NCBI RefSeq assembly: GCF_032854445.1 | Contig: NC_088295.1 | Location: 34,132,510-34,196,509, forward strand | Source of the DNA: Liolophura sinensis | Taxonomy: Eukaryota; Mollusca; Polyplacophora; Chitonida; Chitonidae | Reading direction: 5' to 3' | Length of the DNA: 64,000 nucleotides | Shown here: piece after piece, positions 37,799 to 48,895 of the stretch | How positions within the stretch are numbered: position 1 is the stretch's first letter | How the letters are laid out: every line of letters starts with the position of its first letter | Made by a program: the position numbers and the translations under genes | Notes under the pieces: model-generated | What the model saw: the letters and a program-made list of their open reading frames with translations, nothing else | The model's database searches: none | Told to the model about the DNA's origin: nothing

Positions 37799-38158
37799 CA
37801 CGGTCCCTAATTTAAAAGAATCTGATTTTGTCTCGTATTACATGGCATACACAAGACAGTCTAATGGTCAAACGATGAAAAAGGTAACGAAAAAATAAAA
37901 TAAGCAGCCGTTTAATAACTATGGGGCATTTGAATTCTGACTTATTAGTCAATGTGTTGAACAGGAAGACGCCTACACACAGGTAAATCGGCTGTTGACT
38001 ACATAGAATCCAATAAAGCACCTCTAGGCGACTTGAAACTTGTTTGCAGTTGTATTTAAATCTCTCCAACAGCTACCTGACCTTTCTCTTGAATACAAGG
38101 TATGTGATTTTGCGGGATAAAAATGAGCCTGATTCATGTTGTCCTATGCGATCACATT

Positions 38159-38250
38159 TATTTTACTTTATTTCACTTATACCAAGGCGGTCAGAATTAT
38201 CCTGAGAGGAAACCGGGCAGAGGCCGGAGGAAATCCACAACCAACCACAG
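38159..38250 (-). repeat. SINE family 1 fragment, only in copy B
   Basis: TTTCACTTATACCAAGGCGG, GAGAGGAAACCGGGCAGAGG and CCACAACCAACCACAGGTTA are recognisable. It lies within a roughly 400-bp stretch that copy A lacks. Confidence 0.6.
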
Positions 38251-38811
38251 GTTAATTCGTTTTAAACACAAGTATTGGTTAGAAAAGAAGTAAAACATAT
38301 TTTCAGTATGTTCAATTGTCACTGCACACTGACAAATATATTGTTTACAAAGCTTCGTCATTGGGCTACTACGCCCAAAATGTGACTTATAGTGACGAAA
38401 TACATATTTAAGACATTTTATGAAAGTATGTCTAGAACGAGTTTCTTGCACATGTATTAAGCCCCTGACATAGTGATAATCTTCTTACTTACATGTGCGG
38501 AAAGCCAAAACATGAGACATCTTTCATATGATACTGACGGCAACGATGTTTTCATGTGTATTTTATTAACAGTTCACAGAAGTGAAACAGATAAATGACA
38601 TCCTCTCTCATCAGAATTAAAGTGTCTTGATTACACTGGGTTAAGAAGTGCTTCCTGTGTTTGTGGATAAAAATAATTTTAATCGTAAATTCTTTCTACG
38701 ATTTAAGATTCATTGACTGCAAGAAATGCCAGCATAAAAATTGACAATTTTAATATCATGGCCATGACTCATCACGTGCTTGAATCTTGTTTATCAGAAC
38801 TACGAGCCGTC

Positions 38812-38873
38812 GGCATATGACTGAAAAATTGTTAAGTACGACGTTAAAACTTAAGCATTCATTCATTCAAAGC
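38812..38873 (-). repeat. Tail fragment of SINE family 2
   Basis: The duplicate of 3739-3796 (GTTAAGTACGACGTTAAAAC followed by CATT repeats), complementary to the left end of the element at 60962-61303. Confidence 0.6.
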
Positions 38874-40790
38874 TACGATACGCCATAGGCTCTCCGGTCC
38901 CTTGTTCACAGTAACGCATCTTTCTTTTCCTTACAATAATACTGTGAAAAACGTATGGCATACCCTCTTTAAACCCCATACGTGTACATCCAAGCCTCCA
39001 CCGGTCTAAAATTTTTTGAGTATGGCATTGCACACCAATGAAATAAATAAATAAATATTCTGCGGCGTTTAGTTTAAGGATGGGAGAAATGGGAGTGTCT
39101 GGAGTAAACCACCACTCTTCATCAGGTTCCTGAATAGAAACTTCCTCCCTTGAAGCTAAAGCCGAAGCAAGGAGAGCTGGATTTGATGCCATGACGTCAT
39201 TGGTCAGAGGCTTGCTGGCAATGGTGAGAGCAGAGTTGGATGGCCTGCTTGATTGTTAACTTGACGATGTAACGTCGTTTTCATCATGACTGTTGAATTA
39301 TATCATCAGAGCTCCCAATGACCACCCTACTACGAAGAGACCGGCTTCAACTTTTTAACATTGAGAGAAATTTTAATCAAATATTAAATTAAAGTACAAG
39401 ACCAACTAATTTTTTAAACGAAAATTGCACAAGTAGGTGCAATATCCCAAATTACTATGTGATGTTTTGACATCTAACTGAGGTTATGTAGTGAAAGTTC
39501 TACAAGATCAGTGTCGTTCAGCTGCTTATGTCATTTTTACATATAGATTACTATATCAGTAATTTTAACAAGCGTTATTTCAACGGGACTCATCAAACAG
39601 AATTCGCCTGTCAAGTCATCAGGTATCTGACACTACAGATAGAGAGAACTGTTTGAACTCTTTAGTTGGAAGACTTGTAGATTTGGGTATACATCTTGTT
39701 AAGAACTGGCTTTTATTCGCATTAAGAAACGATATAAACCATAAACGATAAAGTCAAATGCGAAGATTTGTTTACAACAACCAGCTTTGTTTAAGTTGAA
39801 TTCCATTGGCTTTAGGTCAGACATAATAACAAACACACATTGTAAATACAGTTTTACACCAAATCTCCAAACGGCCTTCTACTGGGTTTAAACTCTCAAA
39901 TATAGCCATAGGTTATCGGGTCAATGGTAGTATACATGTAGAAGCAGGTCACTTGATTCAAGTCAACTGCTCCTCACAAGCAACGATTTGAAAAGCAGCA
40001 ATACCAGCGTGCAGTATATAGGGGAATACACCACCCAATCAACTTAATGTAAGGATTGCTTAAGTGTCTTTTAATTGATTGTTTATGAGTCTTTTATGGA
40101 TATAATATGGATCTGTTATGAATTACTTTTTCAGGGTAATTAAGGAAATAAAGAAAAAAATCAATCTTCATTCACCTGGTAAAGTTCATAAATTCATAGG
40201 AGGTTGTCACACATCTACATAAAATCGCCAGTAATTCCTATGTAATTAATGGGTGCGGATACGGATTTCTTGTCAACTGGTGGATTATGGATTCCCTACG
40301 GATTCGTATGGATTAGTTGAACATTGCGCTAACCTTCAAAATGACAAAATTTGCTAGAAAATTACGTGACCTTCTCTTGTCTTTCACAGTTCCGCTCCTC
40401 GAGAGGCTTTTTCCTCATGTTATTGGTCTGGTGCTTGTAACCTCTGAAATATGGAAGGCGGTGAAAGCCATCAGATTTCCATCGCTTACTGTTGTTTCAT
40501 CGCGTCGCATTACTGTGTCATCGTTTCGCATGAAGCGTATTTTTCGCTTCGTTCTATCATTCTATCGATTCGCTCTATTGTGTCATCGTGTCATTTCATC
40601 GTTCTGTCGGTCTATCATACCATAGTAAAATGGTGCGATAATGGCCTTAACCCATACCATGAAAACGTCAGCTTATAGGTCAAAACTAGCGTCTAGCGTG
40701 TAATACTGAGGCAAATAAATCGATTCAAGCAATACTATAAAACTGAACCTCAAACATACATTTACATTTATGCTATTCTAGAACTAACAA

Positions 40791-41262
40791 ATAACTATCG
40801 GCTATGCACAAATCGACACAATGGACTATTCTCAACTTTCAAACGGTTGACGTACCCACATATAGTTTCAAATCCGTCGTGTTTATATTAATGCCTTAGT
40901 GTAATGACTTTAGCCAAGTATTATTTGGTTAAGTGTAAAGGTTAACACTTGAACAAGTTCAATACACATATTTGAACAAAATAGACAAATAATACAGCTG
41001 ACAATAATATTCAAAACAGTACAAACAATTACAAATATACATGTAGTCTCTTACTGCGTCCAAATCTGGATGGAATATTCCGGTTTCCAAAGGCGAGTCA
41101 CTCCAGGTAAATATAGAATCCACAGTTAAGATAAATTCCTCAATCTACGGATGATAAGTGGTTTATTCCCCAACTGTCTGTGAATGGGTAACATTTCAGG
41201 ACGGACGGGTTGACAGTAACGACGGGCTGGTAGATGTCGAGCTGTCGATGTATGTTTCACTC
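40791..41262 (+). repeat. Dispersed repeat R2, copy 3, with insertion
   Basis: Matches 6491-6764 on both sides (CACATATAGTTTCAAATCCG to the left, TTATTCCCCAACTGTCTGTG to the right). It is split by about 180 bp of AT-rich DNA at roughly 40917-41098 that copy A lacks. Confidence 0.65.
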
Positions 41263-41855
41263 CTCGGAAATATACACAAAGTCACTTTCAGGGTAAACTG
41301 GTATGAAATGTGCGTAATGGCACAAAAAGGCAATGATCGATATAAGCTCCAAAATAACGTCTCCCAAAAACTGCAAGTGGCGAAACACATGCTCACAAAG
41401 ATCTGCGTACAGAAAATGGAGTAAAAATGACGAATGTTGAATGGCGTAAAAGCCGATATCTGCAAACCCAGCAAAATCCTTCACAGTGAATGAGAGTAAG
41501 TATAACCGCTCTCGACTGGACTTGAGTAAATGACTGCTCAGAAGTGGACTTGAATAAATGACTGTGAGCTTCACAACTCCGTAACTCCTATTTATAGACT
41601 AATGTAAAGAAAATTCTGGAGGTTTGATCGTAAACATGCTTACAACAGTGATACATATTTCCACAGTGTACACTCCTTTTACAATGACACTAAACTCATA
41701 AACACCGAATCCTCGAGAACCCTCGACTGAATCACAGCGCTGGCTATAACAAACACAAAGCGAAAAATGTGGGTCTGACACTCACAAATAAAAATAAAAA
41801 AATAAAAAAAACATAATACAATATTTAAAGACAGGGTTTTGTAACACATGTGGAA

Positions 41856-42094
41856 GACCTCCTTGGCCGAGGTGGTTAGCGTGCCAGCGCAGGATATTGA
41901 CCCAAGAGACCCTCACCAGTGTCATGGCTGTGGTTTTAAAACCGTCTCATGCTGGTTTACTATCCGACTGTACGTGGGATGTCTGCTAACAACCTGCGGA
42001 TGTTCCTGGGTTTCCCTCGGGTTCTGCCCGGCTTCCTCCCACTTTAATCCTGGTCATCATAAAACAACAATCAAACAAAATAAATAAATAAATA
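41856..42094 (+). repeat. Nearly full-length SINE family 1
   Basis: Head CCTTGGCCGAGGTGGTTAGC, body CCTGCGGATGTTCCTGGGTT and GGTTCTGCCCGGCTTCCTCC, tail CAATCAAACAAAATAAATAA. Only its head survives in copy A (7289-7349). Confidence 0.85.
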
Positions 42095-42152
42095 TCATGA
42101 TATATAGAAGGAACAATCAAATTGGCACCACTCAGTGTAATGTCAAGTAGAA

Positions 42153-42380
42153 AATTTATATATTTGATTGGTATTTTACGCTGTACTCAAGAATGTTTTA
42201 CTTTTACGACGACGTACAGCATTTCGCTGGGAGGAACCCACGTTCAACCACTCGTACGAGCGTAGAGGAAGCCAACATGAGTTGGACGTGAATTCACAGC
42301 AACCGCATTGATGAGAGGCTCTTGGGTATTGAGTTGTAATACCATGCAAATCACTAAGCCACAAAGGCCTCCTGTGATGT
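42153..42380 (-). repeat. SINE family 1, diverged
   Basis: The duplicate of 7393-7607, with tail TTTGATTGGTATTTTACGCT, body GAGGAAGCCAACATGAGTTG and a head ending AAGCCACAAAGGCCTCC. Confidence 0.8.
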
Positions 42381-42876
42381 ACAGGGCACCGGCTACTCGG
42401 TACCATAGTGTAATGCCATGTAGAAGACATAGTCACATGGCACCACACGGTCATGGTGTTGTAGAAGACACCCGCCGTGAATGACACCAGCCACGCAACC
42501 ACACCGTCATAGTGTAAAGACATTTAGAATACACCAGACACGTAGCTACGTGGTATCACACACTCACAATGTCATGTCATGTGGAACACATCGGACACGT
42601 GGCACCTTACAGTCACAGAGCAATACCATGTACAAGACACCAGCTAATTGGTACTACATAGTTACAGTGCAATGTGCATCAGCTATGTGGCACCACAAAG
42701 CCACGGTGGCATATGCCATGTCGAAGACACCAGCTATGTGGCCCCACACATAGAATGCATAGTGTAATGGCACGTAGAAGAAACCAGCCAACTGGCACAG
42801 CACAGTCACAGGGTAATGTCATGTGGATGACACCGACTATGTGGCACCATATAGTCACAGTGTAATGTCATGTGGA
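42381..42876 (+). repeat. Degenerate 48-bp tandem array (copy B)
   Basis: About ten units with GAAGACACCAGCTA and TGTGGCACCACA motifs. It is longer than the array at 7608-7917 by about four units. Confidence 0.75.
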
Positions 42877-43002
42877 TCTACCGACGGTTCGACGTTAGCT
42901 GTGTGCAAACGGCTCCGTGAGAGCCGTCGCCCGCTTATTGTCAGCAAGACGCCAGTTTGAGCGGCGCAATATTGTTTGTTATCAGGACTACCTGGAGCAG
43001 AG

Positions 43003-43251
43003 ATGTCTCACATATTTGTAATCAGCTCACCATGTGGTAACAACTGTTTGCAAGAGGGAGATGTAGACACTGGCTTGAAAGCCGATGTGAAAGACCACAT
43101 GACACTTTGTATTATTGACGCAATTCACATACCAAAGCGAGAGCTACGTCAAAAGGAGCACCAACGCTTAATATACGAAATACATTTTGCCAAAATTCAA
43201 CCGGAAAATCAAAAATATAAAAAGGATAAAAGAAAAACCAGAACTCATTAG
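43003..43251 (+). CDS. Small unidentified open frame, 82 codons
   Basis: ATG at 43003, stop at 43249-43251. The product begins MSHIFVISSPCGNN and ends in a very basic stretch (KYKKDKRKTR). No domain recognised. A polypyrimidine-like run and CAG (42973-42984) sit just upstream and could be a 3' splice site, so this may be a last exon rather than a whole gene. It converges with the GT31 gene whose stop is at 43292, a gap of only 40 bp, so their 3' untranslated regions should overlap. The copy A version has a frame change. It may not be a real gene. Confidence 0.3.
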   Translation: MSHIFVISSPCGNNCLQEGDVDTGLKADVKDHMTLCIIDAIHIPKRELRQKEHQRLIYEIHFAKIQPENQKYKKDKRKTRTH

Positions 43252-43291
43252 TTTGGCAAAGTTTTTATTTTATTGCCATATCTTTGTAAGG

Positions 43292-44341
43292 TTAGGAGAA
43301 GTTCTCCCAAGCGTCTTTTATTCTTAAGCTTCCAACTGTATAAGCTACCTTCGTTATGTTAAAGTCACATTGGCCAAGACAGGAATCTACGCCTTGAAGC
43401 CCAGCGTCTATCGTGACCCGAACAACACCAGTAATAAACACGTCCTCCATTGATAGATAAGGAATGTACTGAGACACGTGGAATAACTTTGGTATCAAAT
43501 CTTTGGGAATGGCGTAAAAGTTTCCTAGAATGTACGGTGGATATTTGTCAGGTGGATATTCTTCTTTTGAAACTATCCATTTTTCTATATATCCATCTCT
43601 GGTTACTCTAAGTACATGACCTTTGTGACCAATAATGCAGTTTGGAATTTTATCTTTCAATAATTCGACAAGCCGCGGCAGATTGACAATGGTGTCTTCG
43701 TCGTTCTTCAGAAGATATTTAGCGTCAGGACAGAATTGGGTGGTCCAATACAAAGCTGCCATGGATTTGATGGTTAGGTTTCTGTAACTGTCAACAAAAT
43801 TGGCTAATACAATGTCTCCATACTGCAAGTTTTCTTCCTTTAGTGTGGAGAACAAGCTTGGGTCGTGTCTTTGTCCAAATAAGAAGATGAGTTTTATCAG
43901 TGGTAGCGGTGTCCCGTCAGCCCACATACCGGTTCTCACTACACTTCCCCAAGTCTCTCGAATAACCATGCGGTTTTCTTGGTGGTCAGACACAGATGGT
44001 ACGACAACCAGTAGAAAAGGGGGTTCCTGTTGACATATTTCCCGACCGTCAATCAGAAATGAGTAGTCATAAGAGTTGACTTGGTGATTTCTGGGAAAGA
44101 AGTAAGGATCCAGAGCCTGGTGTTGGGTAATGAGGCTGACTGTATACTCTGAGAAATTTACTGGCCGATAATTTACTAACTTTGATTTTTGACCAGACAA
44201 AGAATCTTTTGTGCTTAACTTTGTAACAGGTGATAAACGCTTGTCATTTAAATGAACCACTATTGGCCATAGCAGACAAGCTAATAGTAACAATGAACAA
44301 AAGAGAAATACATTCCTTCGAACGAGACGATACGTAGCCAT
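43292..44341 (-). CDS. GT31 beta-1,3-galactosyltransferase-like protein (locus B, minus), short C-terminus
   Basis: 349 residues, duplicate of the 361-residue protein at 8295-9380 with about 30 substitutions (91 percent identity). It keeps the membrane anchor (about 10-30), IRETWGS, KNDEDT with the DxD motif, EEYPPDKYPPYILG and MEDVFITG. It differs by a three-residue deletion in the stem (near residue 69) and by a tyrosine codon turned to TAA, which removes the last nine residues after WENFS. The lost tail lies outside the known motifs, so activity may be kept. The 3' splice-site-like sequence upstream of the ATG is conserved with copy A. Most base differences between the two genes change the amino acid. 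Confidence 0.87.
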   Translation of the reverse strand: MATYRLVRRNVFLFCSLLLLACLLWPIVVHLNDKRLSPVTKLSTKDSLSGQKSKLVNYRPVNFSEYTVSLITQHQALDPYFFPRNHQVNSYDYSFLIDGREICQQEPPFLLVVVPSVSDHQENRMVIRETWGSVVRTGMWADGTPLPLIKLIFLFGQRHDPSLFSTLKEENLQYGDIVLANFVDSYRNLTIKSMAALYWTTQFCPDAKYLLKNDEDTIVNLPRLVELLKDKIPNCIIGHKGHVLRVTRDGYIEKWIVSKEEYPPDKYPPYILGNFYAIPKDLIPKLFHVSQYIPYLSMEDVFITGVVRVTIDAGLQGVDSCLGQCDFNITKVAYTVGSLRIKDAWENFS

Positions 44342-45262
44342 AGCTTCTCCAGTAGGTTGGTCTTGTGAAGCTCTGAAGAAAAAAAATTATTACTAGTTTA
44401 TCGGAAACAGTGTGAAAATATTTCAATGTAAATTCTCCATTTTCATTTTTACCTAGGCTAGTCTGTAAAAGTTACGAAACAGTCTGATGAGTGCACCATT
44501 CATTTTCCTTTTTGTCTACAAAATCTGTATTTCAGGGTGGAAAAATATGAGGGATTAAATGAACAACATACCTTATTAAGTTTATCAGTTAAGCAATGAA
44601 AGTTTAATATTTCATGTTTTTTAATATGATCATACATCTCGATCATGACGTCACAAGTTGTAGGCCTACAAGCTTACTCCTAACACGATGGCCATCGTTC
44701 GATAAGGGAGTGGGTAAATTGGAATGCAGTGACGGAAATACATGTCAATCAATTAATAGAAGCCCATTCAAAGTAAAAATAATATATACATTCAGCTAGT
44801 TTCAGGTTTCATCAGATGAATTCCAGTGTTCTAAAAGAAAAGAGCATCTGTCGCATTTGACGCTGCTATGTGAAAGCAAAGTTCATTTTACAGATTTGTC
44901 AGATTTTTTTGTATCTTGAAGGAAAAAAGCATATATTTCTCTGTTGTAGCTGTCAGCTGTGGAGCTGAAATGCGATGGTGGAAGACGTCAACCATAGTAC
45001 TGCATAGTACTTGTCAGCAGCAGTGGCGCACTGTCGCTTGGCAACATTGTAAGGCGATGTGGGATAGGCGTAACCTTTACGTTAGTCGCGGTTGTGACGA
45101 TCACGACCAGCGCACAGTATTTAATTACTAATTTGATGGTTTAACTATTGACAAAAAGTTTGTTTCTTTGTTTATAAATAGCCAATTTATGCACTGTTTA
45201 CCACACGGTCTATACTGGTAAAACTAGTTTGATAATAATAAAATAGTTTCCCTGCCATTAAA

Positions 45263-45469
45263 CTTAAACGACGGCGGCCAGCATTATGGTGGGCACAGCC
45301 CGGGGGAAACCCACGACCATCCGCAGGCTGCTGGAGACCTTTCCCACTTACGGCCGGAGAGGAAGCCAGCATGAACTGGACTTGAACTTACAGCGACCGC
45401 ATTGGTGAGAGGCTCCTGGGTCATTACGCTGCGCTACCGCGCTAACCGACTGAGCCACGGAGGCCCCCC
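45263..45469 (-). repeat. SINE family 1, only in copy B
   Basis: A complete tRNA-like head at the right (GCTAACCGACTGAGCCACGG, complement of box A) and body, but the 3' tail is cut just left of ACGACGGCGGCCAGC. It is flanked by GCCATTAAA at 45254-45262 and 45470-45478. Copy A has one uninterrupted GCCATTAAATTG at 9559, the empty site. Confidence 0.88.
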
Positions 45470-45952
45470 GCCATTAAATTGAAAAAGTGCCTCTCTTTGT
45501 TACGAAAAATAGTAGAAATCAAAAACGTTTGTCTTAATGTTAGTTTACACAGAAAAACTATTTTTTCTTCGACATAAATATAAATACGTGGACGTTCGTA
45601 CAGGGACACGGAAGATTTACACCGAGCGAAAATATTTTGAAGCAAACATGGAACTAAAAACCGACCACGGTAGATTGAAAATAATTCAACGGAAATATCA
45701 AATTGCTTCGTGTGAGTCACATACGATCTTAAAAATTATATTTGTTGTGAAATTGGCAAAATAACATCTTAACATCTTAATGACATCCACCAGCGAGGAA
45801 GCCAGCATGAGCTGCACTTGAACTCACACCAACCGCACTGGTGAGAGACTTCAGTAGGCCACGTGGATATTAACATTCTAAGACATACGTTGTGCCTTGG
45901 ATCAGTGAGGTCTAATGAAAAAGCAAATTAAAATCACTGCATTTTTTACCCA

Positions 45953-46129
45953 ATTCCGCTTAAGCTATGGTGCTATAGGGCGTGTTATGTGATACAACTT
46001 AAGTTATTGCATGACCAGTTAGAATAAAACCCTGAGGTAAAGTGACAAGAGGCCCCTATTTCACGGGTTACGTGTGACCAATTTGCCAGCTAACACACTG
46101 TCGTCGCTGCTCAGGTTTTACTCTCTAAA
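45953..46129 (+). repeat. Dispersed repeat R1, copy 6
   Basis: The duplicate of 9787-9971, with CCGCTTAAGCTATGGTGCTA and CACACTGTCGTCGCTGCTC. Confidence 0.75.
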
Positions 46130-46984
46130 CTGTTCGTCTTTAATTATATTGGTTTAAATGTGAAATCTAACTGAAATACTAATCTCCTTTCAGTAATGTC
46201 GTAACGCCATAATCATATATACGTACCAGCTTTCTGGAAGATGAAGATCCACACAGCCTCACCCGTGGGCGTTCAGAAGCTGATTTTACCCACAGAGACA
46301 ATTTGATTTAAATTTTCCATTTCATAGGGACGATAAATTAAGCAGACTGAAAGATCGGTATTGATCGACATGTGTTTACAGCCAAACTGAACAAAAAATA
46401 TACGAACTTAGACACAGATGTTAATAATAAAACTAAAGTAGCCCATAAGTGCCATTCGAAATATTTTTCACATTTGGAATTTCAGCTGCTTTCAGGAATT
46501 TTCCGATATCAACTCCGATATTCCTGTACCACTCGTAAACCATGAACAGCATGTGAAAAAACTGGTCAAAAAACCGGAGAATGTATATACTTTATTGCAT
46601 GGCACTTGACTCGCCTAGTAAAATAAAACGTTGTTTATGAAACCCAACATATAAATTGTAAGGGTTGGAGAGTAAAGATAAGGAACAAGTGGCTTGTTTA
46701 ACTCTCAGATCAGCGATAGGCCTTACACAATATCAAACACAGAAACACGAAGAGGCTTTTCAGATGTGCAGTTCACAATCAATTGGAGAAATCTACAAGA
46801 AAATGTTCGGTGAGTACGTTTATAGTAACAGATTTTGATTAAGCGATATATGCAAGTGCCATACTGCTGATTTGACACGAACAGAACGAGTACAGATGTA
46901 GCATCAGATAATGTAAGGTTGACTGTTCGGATACAGATATGTCCTCAGATACTGTAATGGTGAGCGTATGAATACATGTAGAGC

Positions 46985-48065
46985 GTCAGTACCACTTGCC
47001 TTTTTGACACAAGTACCACATGCATTTCTGCCGATAGCGCACACTAGTACCATTTGCTTTTTTTGCCGATAGAGCACACTGGTACCACTTGCCTTTTGCT
47101 GATGGAGCACATTAGTACCACTTGCCTTTCTGCCGATAGAGCACACTAGTACCACTTGAATTTTTGCCGATAGAGCACACTGGTACCACTTGCCTTTTGC
47201 CAATAGAGCACATTAGTACCACTTGCTTTTCTGCCTATAGAGCACACTAGTACCACTTGCTTTTTTGTCGATAAAGCACACTAGTACCACTTGCCTTCTG
47301 TCACTAGGGCACACTAGTACCACATGCCTTTTTGCCGACAGAGCACACTAGTACCACATACCTTTCTGCCGATAGAGCACACTAGTACCACTTGCCTTTT
47401 TGTCGATAGAGCACACTAGTACAATTGCTTTTCCGACGCTAGAGCACATAGTACCAGTTGTCTGTCTGCCGCTAGTGCTCACTAGTGCCAAATGCCTTTC
47501 TACCGATAGAGCAGAAATACTAGCACACTAGTATCACTTGCCTTCTTGCCAATAGAGCCCACTAGTGCCACTTGCCTTTTTGCCGATAGTGCACACAAGT
47601 ACCCTTGCTTTTCTGTGGCCAGAACACACAATTACCATTTGTCATACTGCCGCTGTGGCACACAAGTGCCACATACCTTTTTGCCGATAGAGCACATTAG
47701 TACCACTTGTTTTTTGGGGTTTTTTGCCGAAAGAGCACACTAGTACCACATGCCTTTCTGTCGTTAGGGCACACTAGTACCACTTGCCATTCTGCCCCTA
47801 GTGCACACTAGTACTATTTGCCTTCCCGTCGATAGGGCACACTTGTACCATTTGCCTTTCTGCCACTAGGGCACATTGGTACCACTTACCTCTCTACTCC
47901 TAGAGCACACCAGTACCATTTGCCTCTCCGCCGCTAAAGCACACTAGTACCACTTGCCTTTCTGCCGCTAGGGCACACTAGTACCACTAGGCTTTCTGCT
48001 CCTAGAGCACACTAGTGCCACTTGCCTTCTTGCCGTTAGAGCACATTAGTACTATATACCTTCCA
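46985..48065 (+). repeat. 41-bp minisatellite, about 26-27 units (copy B)
   Basis: Same unit as 11530-12015 (GATAGAGCACACTAGTACCA, CTTGCCTTT, CTGCC). At 1.08 kb it is more than twice as long as in copy A. Confidence 0.88.
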
Positions 48066-48627
48066 CCAATATGACATCCATGTCAATATAATCAATATAA
48101 TATAACATGTGAGAGAGTTCACCACTAACAGGCCACATGTTCGCCGTTTACTCCTGGCACAACGGTTCCTTCAGCCCTAAAACATGGCGTTAGCAACTCT
48201 TCTTCTTCAAGTCTTTATAACCCGAACTCTGGATAGCTTACATAAAAGTTATATAAAAACACATTTATTTATATTTACGTTTATGTGTAGTTGTACATTT
48301 AGTTTATAACGCATAATTTATCTCCATATATCTCGATTAATAAAACTGTTTTATGAAGTTGTCTGAAATTAATCCTTTTTAAGGCAAGACACGGCCTTTA
48401 ATCGATTTTTGATATTCTGCTCTCAGCTAAGCTTTATCGATCAATATGACATAGCCAGCGGCCATCCCATTAGATGAACGAGTCCTCAACATATGTTGCA
48501 ACTTTTCTTTCTGTGTTTTTGTGTCCGCCCAGGACACCTTACACAAGGATCTTATTGAATTAATGTAAATTCCAGCTGATGGTATTGATATGGAGTGCTT
48601 GACATGTCCACTGTCAGAGACCACTTA

Positions 48628-48895
48628 TTTATTTATTTATTTGATTGGTGTTTTACGCCGTACTCAAGAATATTTCACTTATACGACAGCGGCCAGCATT
48701 ATGGTGGGTGGAAACCGGGCACGGCCCGGGGGAAACCCACGACCATCCGCAGGTTGCTGCAAGACCTTCCCACTTACGGCCGGAGAGGAAGCCAGCATGA
48801 GCTGGACTTGAATTCACAGCGACCGCATTGTTGAGAGACTCCTGGGTCATTGCCTTGCGCTAGCGCGCTAAGCCACGGAAGCCACGGAAGCCCCG
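48628..48895 (-). repeat. Full-length SINE family 1, only in copy B
   Basis: A complete element from (TTTA)n tail to tRNA-like head. It is flanked by a perfect 13-bp duplication, CAGAGACCACTTA, at 48615-48627 and 48896-48908. The empty site in copy A is CAGAGACCACT at 12560-12570. The body is close to the family consensus, so the insertion is fairly young. The head contains a short duplication (GCCACGGAA twice). Confidence 0.95.

Larger units (their letters stand above)
37799..43002. other. Non-coding DNA between the convergent GT31 genes of copy B
   Basis: No gene recognised. About 400 bp after the gene (37930-38330) is absent from copy A and includes a SINE piece at 38159-38250. A SINE tail in plus orientation lies at 39005-39054. 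Other repeats are listed separately. Confidence 0.6.
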
